A DNA stretch of 11,524 nt from CAZMVY01 sp964569765 (GCA_964569765.1 CAZMVY010000163.1:1-11524), one strand, 5' to 3'; shown: positions 1 through 6,783, counted from the stretch's first letter. Notes: a model not told the origin generated them from the sequence alone. Numbers and translations: made by a program.

Positions 1-380
1 GATACGCGCCGGTGCAGGTTTCGGGTCTGACGGGCGTGGTGGCGGTCGCGGCGGGTTTTTATCACAGCCTTTTCGTTACGGAGATGCCAGCCGATGCCGA
101 CGGCGACGGCGTACCCGATGGCACCGATCTGTGCCCGGCCACGCCGGCGGGCGCGGCGGTAAACGCGGTGGGTTGTCCGCTCGCCGACCTCGACGCGGAC
201 GGCGACGTGGACATGGCCGACTTCGCGGTGTTTCAGGACTGTTTCAACGGCCCGAACCGCGCGCCGGCACAGGCTGGTTGCGACGCGGCCGACGCCGACG
301 GAGACGCCGATGTGGACGTGGCGGACTTCCTGAAGTTCCAGGATTGTTTCAACGGCTCGAATCGGCCTCCTAAGTGCTGA
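1..380 (+). CDS. C-terminal end of a secreted RCC1-repeat protein with thrombospondin-3 and dockerin-like tail (5' partial)
   Basis: The reading frame is open from base 3 to a TGA at 378-380; the start lies outside the window. The first visible residues (PVQVSGLTGVVAVAAG, then HSLFV) fit the end of an RCC1/beta-propeller repeat, so the missing part is probably a propeller. A calcium-binding thrombospondin type-3 stretch follows (DADGDGVPDGTDLCP, then GCPL). After that come two EF-hand-like dockerin repeats, each with alternating Asp (DADGDVDMADF; DADGDADVDVADF) and each ending in FQDCFNG plus NR. Paired tails of this kind are common on extracellular proteins of Phycisphaerae-like planctomycetes and may act as calcium-dependent anchoring modules; that role is inferred. 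No signal peptide can be seen because the 5' end is missing. It is not evidently linked to the kinase downstream. Confidence 0.85.
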   Translation, partial: YAPVQVSGLTGVVAVAAGFYHSLFVTEMPADADGDGVPDGTDLCPATPAGAAVNAVGCPLADLDADGDVDMADFAVFQDCFNGPNRAPAQAGCDAADADGDADVDVADFLKFQDCFNGSNRPPKC

Positions 381-399
381 ACCGGCCGGCGTGCCCCCC

Positions 400-416
400 C
401 TATCGTCGGACGATAG
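400..416 (+). terminator. Hairpin just after the RCC1 gene, possible terminator
   Basis: CTATCGT pairs perfectly with ACGATAG around a CGG loop, 19 bases after the stop codon. GCCGGC blocks at 385-390 and 426-431 could add an outer stem. There is no T tract, so it is not a classical intrinsic terminator. It could protect the 3' end or pause polymerase. Confidence 0.3.
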
Positions 417-699
417 CCGTCCCCCGCCGGCGCGTGCCGACTTCGATGCCGCCGCCATGGCCCGCGCCGGCTCCTGTCAGGTATCCGGGCGGCGCCACTA
501 CGGTCACAGCCCGGGATGACGCGCCGGCCCATCGGCTGCCGGCGGTGCCTCCGGCGGGCGCTGCAGGCCAGTCCGATCCGCCGTTGCGGCAGGTGCGCAT
601 GGCCGGAATCTCGCGGGCCGCGAGGATTTCGGCCGATAACAAGACCGTAGGGTACTGCGGGACGGCAGGGTCGGGGCCGCTCGCAGGGCCGTTCCAGGC

Positions 700-705
700 G
701 GAGGT
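700..705 (+). promoter_or_regulatory. Ribosome binding site favouring the GTG start at 716
   Basis: GGAGGT, a near-perfect Shine-Dalgarno, is followed by ten bases and then GTG at 716. This start leaves only 17 residues before the first membrane helix, which suits this kinase family. The in-frame GTG at 704 overlaps the site itself, and the ATG at 599 has a poorer site. Confidence 0.6.
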
Positions 706-715
706 GTCCATACCT

Positions 716-2482
716 GTGTCCTCCACCCGCGACACCAAGCCGAGGCCGCGGAACGTGGCCGCCCGGGTTGCGCTGATCTACGCGGCGTTTGGAGCGGCAT
801 GGATTCTGCTGTCGGACCAGGTCCTGGACGCCCTCGTGCACGATCCCCACGCGATCACGAAGTTGCAGATGACAAAGGGCTGGGTCTATGTGGGCGTCAC
901 CGCCCTGCTGATCTACGCCATCGTCCGGCGTTATTTTGCGGCGGCGGAGGAATCGCGTCGCCGGCTCGAAAGCAGCGAGGCGCGGTACCGGGCGATGGTG
1001 GAGACATCGCTGGACGGCATCGCCCTGACCGACTCGCAGGATCGGCTCGCCTTCGTCAACGCGCGAATGGGGGAGATGCTCGGTCGCGAGCCCGAAACGA
1101 TGATCGGCCGGCCGCTTGCGGACCTGCTCGATGACGAACGGTACACGGACCTGCGGCGGAGGCTTGCCGAGCCGGCGCCAGGGCAGAGCGGGCGCTGCGA
1201 CGTTCATCTGTGGCGGCCGGACAGGAGCGAGTTCTGGGGGATCGCCTCGGTCTGCCCGATGTTCGATGATCAGCGTGCCTTCGTCGGCATGCTCGTCATG
1301 CTGACGGACATCACGGATCGCAAGCGGCTCCAGGACCAGCTTCATCAGGCGCAGAAGATGGAGGCGGTCGGGCAGCTTGCGGGCGGCGTCGCGCACGACT
1401 TCAACAATCTGCTGACGGCGATCTTCGGATACACCGACCTGGCGCGGCACACGCTCGCACCGGGCCACCCGGCGCTGGAGTCGCTGCAGGGGGTGCTGGC
1501 CGCCGCCGAGCAGGCCGCGGGCGTATCGCGAAGCCTTCTGACATTCAGCCGCAAGATGCCGATCCGGAAAGAGACAATCGACCTGAACGAGGTGGTAACC
1601 AAGGCGGCACGGCTGCTGCACCGGCTGCTGCCGGCCTCGATCGAGCTTGTCACGGAAGCGGCAGGCGGCGCGCCGGCCCTCGTGGAGGCGGACGGGACGC
1701 AGATGCAGCAGGTCATCATGAACCTCGCAATCAACGCCCGCGACGCCATGCCGGACGGCGGCGTATTGCGGATTGCGACTCGCCCGCCTACCGAAGCGGA
1801 ACGTAACGAAACCGGCGACGCGGACCGCGGCTCGCTGCCCGGGGTGTGTCTCGAGGTGAGCGACACGGGCGTCGGCATGACGCCGGAAATCGTTAACCGC
1901 ATCTTTGAGCCGTTCTTCACGACGAAACCGCAGGGGGCCGGCACCGGGTTGGGGCTCTCGATCATTCACGGCATCGTCAAGGAACATGGCGGCACGATCC
2001 GCGTCCGCTCGGAGCCCGGCAAAGGCACGACGTTTACCATATGGCTGCCGGAACCGAGCCGGACACGCGCCGAGGCCGCCCCGCCGCCCGCGACGGCGGC
2101 TCGCGGCGCGGGCGAACGGATCCTCGTGGCCGAGGACGACGAACAGGTGCGCTCCATTATGACCTCGGCGCTGCGTGCCGCCGGCTATCAGGTCGTGGCC
2201 GTGGGCGACGGAACGGCCCTGATCGAGGCCTTCCGCCAGAACCGTCCGCACGTCCGGCTCATCGTGACGGACGCCGAGATGCCACGGCAGAGCGGCCTTT
2301 CCGCCGTACGTCAACTTCGCGGGGAAGGCGCCGACACGCCCGTCATCCTCGTGACCGGAAGCGTAGAGACGAACATCGAAGGGCAGGCGGACGAACGAAT
2401 CACCCTGCTGCGCAAGCCGTACTCCATGAGCGAGCTGCTCTCGCTTGTGAGCTGGCGATTATCCGGGCCGCAAACACCGTGA
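716..2482 (+). CDS. Membrane-bound PAS hybrid sensor histidine kinase with C-terminal receiver
   Basis: This is a two-component sensor of about 588 residues from the GTG at 716. Two hydrophobic helices (about 18-38 and 54-74) flank a very short outside loop, an N-terminus common in hybrid kinases (WILLSDQ, then KGWVYV). A PAS domain spans about 85-205 and ends with TDITDRKR. The HisKA H-box is GGVAHDFNNLLT with phospho-accepting His227. The ATPase has an N-box (NLAINARDAMP), DTGVGM, FEPFFTTK and GTGLGLS. The receiver spans about 468-585 with acidic residues E473, D474 and D475, phospho-acceptor Asp519, Thr547 and Lys567, all as expected for an active domain. The signal is unknown; the small outside loop suggests sensing by PAS or within the membrane. 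No separate output regulator is in the window, so the partner is unknown. Its last 24 bases overlap the convergent phosphatase-family gene. Confidence 0.93.
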   Translation: MSSTRDTKPRPRNVAARVALIYAAFGAAWILLSDQVLDALVHDPHAITKLQMTKGWVYVGVTALLIYAIVRRYFAAAEESRRRLESSEARYRAMVETSLDGIALTDSQDRLAFVNARMGEMLGREPETMIGRPLADLLDDERYTDLRRRLAEPAPGQSGRCDVHLWRPDRSEFWGIASVCPMFDDQRAFVGMLVMLTDITDRKRLQDQLHQAQKMEAVGQLAGGVAHDFNNLLTAIFGYTDLARHTLAPGHPALESLQGVLAAAEQAAGVSRSLLTFSRKMPIRKETIDLNEVVTKAARLLHRLLPASIELVTEAAGGAPALVEADGTQMQQVIMNLAINARDAMPDGGVLRIATRPPTEAERNETGDADRGSLPGVCLEVSDTGVGMTPEIVNRIFEPFFTTKPQGAGTGLGLSIIHGIVKEHGGTIRVRSEPGKGTTFTIWLPEPSRTRAEAAPPPATAARGAGERILVAEDDEQVRSIMTSALRAAGYQVVAVGDGTALIEAFRQNRPHVRLIVTDAEMPRQSGLSAVRQLRGEGADTPVILVTGSVETNIEGQADERITLLRKPYSMSELLSLVSWRLSGPQTP

Positions 2483-2986
2483 ACCCCGTGCGTCCGGTTC
2501 CCCACCGCGGCCGGAAAGGCCGGTCCGGCGACCATCGTTCGAGGAGAGCCTCGCCAGCAGGTCGGCGACATGGCGCTCGATCTCAGGAAGGGCCTGCTCC
2601 GGCGTGAAGCCGTCCAGGTCGTGGATGTGCCAGTACTCGACGCGATCCTCCCACCCGGGAAAACGCTGTTGCAGGAGCGGCCGATGCTCGGCCTCTTTCA
2701 TCGCTACGATCGCGTCGGCCGAGGCGAGGTCCGCCTCCGTAACCCGCAGCGGGAAGCGGACGTTGGCCTCCACACGGATGCCGCGTTTCTCGAGGGCACG
2801 CAATACGTACGGGGAAATCGGCCCGACGTTGGGAATGGCGGCAAGGTCGGGCGCCAGCGCCCGCGACTCGGCGCTCCATGCCAGACCGGCCTCGGCCGCC
2901 CGCGCGTTGAAGAGCATCTCCGCAAAACGGCTTCGGTAGTAGTTGCCCGTACACAGAAAAAGAACCTTACGCCGTCGCGTCGTCAC
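2459..2986 (-). CDS. Low-molecular-weight protein tyrosine phosphatase / arsenate-reductase-family protein
   Basis: A protein of about 175 residues in the LMW-PTP fold. The N-terminal strand KVLFLCTGNYYRS carries the CX5R phosphate-binding loop (Cys12 to Arg18), which makes a phosphocysteine intermediate in this family. The usual general-acid motif DPY is not visible; HDLDGF near residues 122-127 (Asp123 or Asp125) is the likely counterpart. This NYYRSRFAE variant differs from the classical CxGNxCRS loop, so the substrate (phosphotyrosine, arsenate or another phosphoester) is open. I chose the GTG at 2986 because it puts the catalytic loop at the family's usual distance from the N-terminus and follows a G-rich stretch. 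An in-frame ATG at 3040 would add 18 unconserved residues. The last roughly 25 residues are Gly/Arg-rich and overlap the kinase 3' end on the other strand. The isomerase-like gene lies 182 bases upstream on the same strand, so cotranscription is possible. Confidence 0.85.
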   Translation of the reverse strand: MTTRRRKVLFLCTGNYYRSRFAEMLFNARAAEAGLAWSAESRALAPDLAAIPNVGPISPYVLRALEKRGIRVEANVRFPLRVTEADLASADAIVAMKEAEHRPLLQQRFPGWEDRVEYWHIHDLDGFTPEQALPEIERHVADLLARLSSNDGRRTGLSGRGGEPDARGSRCLRPG

Positions 2987-3168
2987 GGAAGCCCCCCGGA
3001 GATGGCAGGAATCCGCAAGAGCGCATCGTGGAGGCGGCATTCGCCGCGCGCCCTACCTGGCACGCCGGCGACGGCAACGACCGCCGGACATCCTGCCCCA
3101 ACCAACGCATGCCGCCGCCTGCTCGCAGCCTCCATACGCACGCCCATCCGAGGGACCGATCCACCGCC

Positions 3169-3978
3169 TCATGCCCTGCCGGTGATCCGGTCCATCCGCG
3201 CGGAGACATCCGCCGGGTCGCCGGGACCTTCGTAGATCAGCGGTCCCTCGTAGCCGGCGTCTTTCAGGGCCGTGATCACCGCCGGCCAATCCACGTCGCC
3301 GTCACCCAGGGAGCAATCGCCGTCACCGGGGCCGACGCGGTAATCCGAGACGTGCACGCAGGCGATACGCCGCGCCACCGTCGCAATCCAGTCCTGGGGA
3401 TAGCCGATGTGCCGCACGTTGCCCACATCGAAACACGCGGCAACCCACGGAGAGTTCACCTGGTCAATCAGTTCCCGCATTTCCACCGGCGAGAGCAGGA
3501 AACGGCCGCACGCATTCCGGACGGCGATCCGAACGCCTCGCATCTCGGCTTCGGGCCAGAGCCCGCGCAGCGCGCCGGCGGCTCGAGCCAGGGCCTCGCC
3601 GTAATGGACGCGCGGAACCTTCTCGTGCGGGCCACCGACCACGCCCGGCACAACGATCACCACGGATGCGCCGACCCATCGCGCCCGGTCGAGCAGGGCC
3701 ACGGCGAGTTCGTGGGCCCGCATCCGCTCCTGCGAATCCGACGACGTGAAACTGCAATTCCAGTGCAGGTCGCACGCCAGGGGACCGACCTGGAGCCCCG
3801 CCGCCCGAATCGCCTCGCCCGCGGCGCGGTATGCGGCCTCGTCGGAGTCGATCCTCAGGGGGCCTGATTCCATAACCGCCGGCTCAAGAACCGGGAAACC
3901 CGCCGCCGCCGCCTGCTTTGCCGCCTCCGCCGGCGACAGAACCGGACCGAACGCGGAAATGCTGATGCCTTTCTGCAT
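3169..3978 (-). CDS. Xylose-isomerase-like TIM barrel (sugar phosphate isomerase/epimerase family), atypical metal site
   Basis: A 269-residue protein of the AP-endonuclease-2/xylose-isomerase-like barrel superfamily, whose members isomerise or epimerise sugars, inositols or related small molecules with a divalent metal. FDVGNVRHIGYP gives metal ligand Asp184, VHVSDY gives His209, and LIYEGPGDP near the C-terminus gives Glu250. The expected first ligand lies in the strand normally read as AVEN, but here it is AVRN (Arg153, codon CGG on the coding strand). The flanking FLLSPVEMRELID matches the family, so the site is aligned with confidence. With three of four ligands left, it may use a different metal geometry, bind without catalysis, or be inactive. 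The length is normal and there is no signal peptide, so it is probably cytoplasmic. The ATG is only 8 bases past a perfect -10 box with no Shine-Dalgarno, which implies a leaderless mRNA. The substrate is unknown. Confidence 0.85.
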   Translation of the reverse strand: MQKGISISAFGPVLSPAEAAKQAAAAGFPVLEPAVMESGPLRIDSDEAAYRAAGEAIRAAGLQVGPLACDLHWNCSFTSSDSQERMRAHELAVALLDRARWVGASVVIVVPGVVGGPHEKVPRVHYGEALARAAGALRGLWPEAEMRGVRIAVRNACGRFLLSPVEMRELIDQVNSPWVAACFDVGNVRHIGYPQDWIATVARRIACVHVSDYRVGPGDGDCSLGDGDVDWPAVITALKDAGYEGPLIYEGPGDPADVSARMDRITGRA

Positions 3979-3986
3979 GGGCGCAG

Positions 3987-4014
3987 ATTATAATCGCCGA
4001 AAGGCGATTGACCA
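3987..4014 (-). promoter_or_regulatory. Sigma-70-type promoter for the isomerase-like gene (leaderless)
   Basis: Read on the minus strand, TGGTCA (-35, 4 of 6 consensus bases) is followed by 16 bases and then TATAAT (perfect -10, 3992-3987). Eight bases then lead to the ATG at 3978, so transcription should begin at or within a base or two of the start codon. The -10 lies in the palindrome ATTATAAT, so a TATAAT also reads on the plus strand (3989-3994), though with a poor -35. Confidence 0.6.
3992..4009. repeat. Perfect 7-bp inverted repeat with GAAA loop overlapping the promoter
   Basis: AATCGCC and GGCGATT flank GAAA on the plus strand, a GNRA tetraloop if transcribed. On the minus strand the repeat fills the spacer between the -35 and -10 of the isomerase promoter, the position of an operator. 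It could be a repressor site or an RNA hairpin at the start of a plus-strand transcript towards mutL. Confidence 0.5.
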
Positions 4015-4025
4015 CAGGAGCAGGA

Positions 4026-4244
4026 ATGAACGACAAAACGACAACGCCACGAACCGGCGCAGAACGAGACGCAGGCGGGCGAAGCCGGCTGTCACGGAAG
4101 GCCGAGCTGCAACCGGGGGCGTACGCAAGGGCGGCAGCACCATCGTCCGTCGCGATGCGCCGCCTCAAAGCCCTTCGTCGCTACGTTGCTTCATCACTCC
4201 GTTGCTCTCCTTTCCCACTCGGCACTGAATTCTCATGGGCCTGA
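4026..4244 (+). CDS. Possible 72-residue small ORF overlapping the mutL start
   Basis: An ATG at 4026 is preceded by AGGAG at 4016-4020 with a five-base spacer, and by a plus-strand TATAAT at 3989-3994. The ORF ends in a TGA at 4242-4244, ten bases inside mutL (ATGGGCCTGA), in a different frame. MutL has no Shine-Dalgarno of its own, so this ORF could deliver ribosomes to it by translational coupling. Against a functional product: the peptide is basic, resembles no family I know, has weaker G/C third-position bias than its neighbours, and spans a tandem DNA repeat. It may be only a leader ORF, or spurious. Confidence 0.3.
   Translation: MNDKTTTPRTGAERDAGGRSRLSRKAELQPGAYARAAAPSSVAMRRLKALRRYVASSLRCSPFPLGTEFSWA
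4174..4205. repeat. Imperfect tandem duplication of a 16-bp unit
   Basis: TTCGTCGCTACGTTGC is followed directly by TTCATCACTCCGTTGC (13 of 16 identical), and a TCTCC remnant follows. It lies 30 bases before the mutL start. It looks like a short intergenic repeat rather than coding sequence, and weakens the case for the small ORF that spans it. Confidence 0.6.
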
Positions 4245-6202
4245 TCCACGTCCTTCCTGATCTGCTCGTCAACCGGATCGCCGCAGGCGAGGTGATCGAA
4301 CGCCCCGCCAGCGTCGTAAAAGAGTTGCTCGAGAACAGCATCGACGCCGAAGCCACGCGGATCGAGGTCGCCATCGAGGACGGCGGCCGCCGGCTCATCC
4401 GCGTCACCGACAACGGCACCGGCATGAGCGAGGACGATGTGCCCCTGGCCGTCGTCCCGCACGCCACCAGCAAGATCGAACGCGAGGAGGACCTCTTCGC
4501 CATCGGCACGATGGGCTTTCGCGGCGAGGCCCTGGCGAGCATCGCGGCGGTGTCCGACCTGCGGCTTGTCTCGCGGCGGGCCGACTCCGACGCCGCACAC
4601 GAAATCCGCGCCTGCGGCGATAAGGTCGAAGGCCCCAAGGCCGCCGGCGCCCCGGTCGGTACCACCGTCGAGGTCCGCGCGCTCTTCTTCAACGTGCCCG
4701 CCCGCCGGAAGTTCCTTCGCACCGCCCAAACAGAGTTCGGCCATATCGTCGAACAGGTTGCCCGAGTGGCTCTGGCCCATCCGCGGGTCGAGTTCCGCCT
4801 CACCCACGACGGCCGAGAGATCCACCGCCTCCCGCCGACCGAGTCGCTCCGTGAACGGATCTCGGACTTCTACGGCGCCGAACTAGCCGAAGCCCTGATT
4901 CCAATTCAGCGGACCGAGCGCGGCGCTGTGCTTACCGGGCTCGTCTCGCCGCCGGCTCAGAGCCGCTCGACGAACCGCTGGGAGTATACCTTCCTGAACG
5001 GGCGTTTCATCCGTGACAAGTTCATCGCCCACGCCGTCCGCGAGGCCTACCGTGGGCTGATCGATCCGCAGCGCCACCCGGTAACATTTCTCATGCTGCG
5101 GATCGAGCCGGCCGACGTGGACGTCAACGTACATCCGACGAAGATCGAGGTCCGCTGGCGCGACTCGAACCTGATCCACTCGCTCGTCCTTGCGGCAATG
5201 CGCGATACGTTCCTCCAGCACGACCTCACCCCGCCCCTGGCAACGCCTGCTCCCCGCGATGAGGACGCCGAGCAGCGGCGGCAGAAAATCCGCCAGGCAA
5301 TGGCTGACTTCTTCAAGAGCCGTCAGCCGCCGGCGAATCAGGGCTCGCTCCCATTCGCCGGTTCGCGACCTTGTTGCGGAGGAGCCGGCTCCGGGCGGGA
5401 TCCGACGGTGCACGCCCCGAGTCCCGGGTTTCCGGTCCGAGGCTCAGGGCCCTTTCTCGCCGATTCAAAGGAAGACGCGAGGAACCGCAGAGGCGCAGAG
5501 CTGAAGGTCCCGACTTCCGCGAGTGGCCCCCCCGCTTCGCCGCGGCCTTCCCTCTCTTGGCAATCCGAAACCCGCGATCCGCAAGCGGCGCCTCCCGACC
5601 CCGACACCGCCGGCTTGGCCGCGGCCTTCCGCGCCGACCGCGTCCTGCAAATCCACGCGAGCTACCTCGTCGCCGAAACGCCGGAGGGGATGGTCATCAT
5701 CGACCAGCACGCGCTGCATGAGCGGATCATGTACGAGCAGTTGCACGACCAGCTCTCGCGCGGCCCGCTCGAATCGCAGCGGCTCCTTCTCCCGGAGACG
5801 GTTGAAATCTCGCCGGAGCAAATGGGCGTCCTGGAGGTCCATGCGGACCTGCTCAGGCGGCTGGGACTGGAACTCACCGCGTTCGGCCCCGGCACCGTGG
5901 CCGTGCATGCATGCCCATCCCTGCTCCGTGGACCGAGCGTTTCGAGCTTCGTCCGCGACCTGATCGAGAAGCTCTCGCAGCAGTCGGGGCGGAGCGAGCC
6001 TGAGGCGATGCTTCAGGAAATCCTCGCCATGACGGCCTGCAAGGCCGCCATCAAGGCTGGCGATCCGCTCTCGCCGGAGGAGATCGTCGCCCTGCTCGCG
6101 CAGGCAGACCGCGTAGAAAAGAGCACGAATTGCCCGCACGGCCGCCCCACATCGCTGCGCCTGACTGTCGCAGACCTGGAACGTCAATTCAAGCGAACCT
6201 GA
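4235..6202 (+). CDS. mutL: DNA mismatch repair protein MutL (endonuclease type)
   Basis: A 655-residue MutL, the ATP-dependent matchmaker that links MutS mismatch recognition to strand removal. The N-terminal GHKL ATPase (about 1-330) shows AAGEVIERPASVVKELLENS with catalytic Glu30 and Asn34, DNGTGM (59-64), HATSKI and GFRGEALASI. The C-terminal dimerisation domain (about 465-655) carries DQHALHERIMYE (490-501), an exact match to DQHA(X)2E(X)4E, the metal-binding nicking site of MutLs from bacteria without MutH. ACKAAIKAGD (601-610) and CPHGRPT (633-639) complete the site. The linker (about 340-460) is low-complexity and includes CC at 380-381 and an intergenic-like repeat. The start at 4235 fits the family N-terminus (MGLIHVLPDLLVNRIAAGEV), although no Shine-Dalgarno precedes it. 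No mutS is in the window. Confidence 0.97.
   Translation: MGLIHVLPDLLVNRIAAGEVIERPASVVKELLENSIDAEATRIEVAIEDGGRRLIRVTDNGTGMSEDDVPLAVVPHATSKIEREEDLFAIGTMGFRGEALASIAAVSDLRLVSRRADSDAAHEIRACGDKVEGPKAAGAPVGTTVEVRALFFNVPARRKFLRTAQTEFGHIVEQVARVALAHPRVEFRLTHDGREIHRLPPTESLRERISDFYGAELAEALIPIQRTERGAVLTGLVSPPAQSRSTNRWEYTFLNGRFIRDKFIAHAVREAYRGLIDPQRHPVTFLMLRIEPADVDVNVHPTKIEVRWRDSNLIHSLVLAAMRDTFLQHDLTPPLATPAPRDEDAEQRRQKIRQAMADFFKSRQPPANQGSLPFAGSRPCCGGAGSGRDPTVHAPSPGFPVRGSGPFLADSKEDARNRRGAELKVPTSASGPPASPRPSLSWQSETRDPQAAPPDPDTAGLAAAFRADRVLQIHASYLVAETPEGMVIIDQHALHERIMYEQLHDQLSRGPLESQRLLLPETVEISPEQMGVLEVHADLLRRLGLELTAFGPGTVAVHACPSLLRGPSVSSFVRDLIEKLSQQSGRSEPEAMLQEILAMTACKAAIKAGDPLSPEEIVALLAQADRVEKSTNCPHGRPTSLRLTVADLERQFKRT
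5483..5500 (+). repeat. CGCAGAG-type repeat inside the MutL linker
   Basis: AACCGCAGAGGCGCAGAG contains CGCAGAG twice at eight-base spacing. Similar AACCGCAGAG/GCACAGAG strings are familiar as intergenic repeats in many bacteria. Here it is translated in frame (NRRGAE) in the variable linker, with AGG and AGA arginine codons that the rest of the gene rarely uses. Confidence 0.45.
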
Positions 6203-6626
6203 ACGGCGAGCGGATGTCCAGCCTCGCGGCAAGCTCAATCACGGGCGCTCGGCGGTGGGCATAACTGCCCCTGATGGGTCGTTGGCCACTGCGTTGAGAC
6301 GCTGGCCATGCTCGCGGGGCCTCGCAATAAGAAGTCCGCCTTGTGCGCCCACCAGATTTCACAGCCGCAGGACCCCCGAAGCACAGCCGTAATTCAGGAT
6401 TACGTCCTCCCGGGCTTACCGAGAGCAGGCTGCACTGGCACGACGATGAAAGCCGCTGGCAGACCACCGGCAGTGAGTCACGGATTGGGAAAAAAGCGGC
6501 GATGCGACTGGCATGCTGGAACATAAGGCACCCTTGAAGGTGCATAAGAGAAAAAAGAGGGGCGAACGCGGAGAGCACGGAAAACTGCGTAACGTGGGTG
6601 TTCCGGAAGAATGGGGCTGATACCCG
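6203..6626. other. Non-coding region after mutL
   Basis: No supported gene. Open frames on both strands here lack recognisable domains, ribosome sites and the local codon bias. G+C is visibly lower than in the flanking genes. A 5-bp hairpin (GGGCA-TAAC-TGCCC, 6257-6270) follows mutL without a T tract. GCACC/GGTGC can pair around 6530-6545. A second CGCAGAG-like repeat is at 6564-6583. The region may hold degraded or acquired sequence. Confidence 0.5.
6564..6583 (+). repeat. Second copy-like of the CGCAGAG/CGCGGAGAG repeat, intergenic
   Basis: GAACGCGGAGAGCACGGAAA resembles the linker repeat at 5483-5500 and common intergenic AACGCGGAGAGCACGGAG-type strings. It is imperfect and single, so membership in one family is a judgement by eye. 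Confidence 0.35.
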
Positions 6627-6655
6627 TTGTGTCGCTCTTGCCTACATCCTATAAT
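6627..6655 (+). promoter_or_regulatory. Promoter upstream of the FeeM-like gene
   Basis: TTGTGT (6627-6632), 17 bases, then a perfect TATAAT (6650-6655). The predicted start is near 6661-6663, which gives the gene at 6881 a leader of about 220 nt. An ATG at 6661 opens a 63-codon frame ending at 6852. It would be a leaderless leader peptide if translated, but its codon bias is weak. Confidence 0.5.
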
Positions 6656-6783
6656 ATCCAATGGGTTGCGTCGTTGGTATCACGTGCGGGCGCTTGGCAG
6701 TGATCATGAGGTGTGGGACTACGGGAAAACCCGTCAAGTGCGCCGATCTTGTCTACCTTAAGACGGGCTTGGCGCGAGTCCCT

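Larger units (their letters stand above)
381..715. other. Non-coding gap between the RCC1 protein and the histidine kinase
   Basis: The kinase frame stays open back to about 374, but its translation here is rich in Pro, Ala and Arg and resembles no domain, so I treat the 335 bases as intergenic. A perfect 7-bp hairpin lies at 400-416. An in-frame ATG at 599 is an alternative kinase start with only a weak AGG-type ribosome site. I found no convincing -35/-10 pair, so the kinase promoter is not located. Confidence 0.55.

Noticed and set aside
374..715. Extension of the kinase to an upstream start near 374
   Set aside because: The added roughly 114 residues are Pro/Arg/Ala-rich without a domain, and the GTG at 716 has a far better ribosome site.
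233..2314. 693-codon open frame on the minus strand opposite the kinase
   Set aside because: It lies antisense to a clear histidine kinase, its translation is Arg/His-rich with no domains, and such shadows are usual in high-GC coding DNA.
6257..6270. Intrinsic terminator after mutL
   Set aside because: The stem is only 5 bp and lacks a T tract, so it is mentioned in the gap entry and not called.
6189..6578. 129-codon minus-strand ORF in the gap after mutL
   Set aside because: No ribosome site, no recognisable domain, overlap with the mutL end and a repeat; probably spurious.
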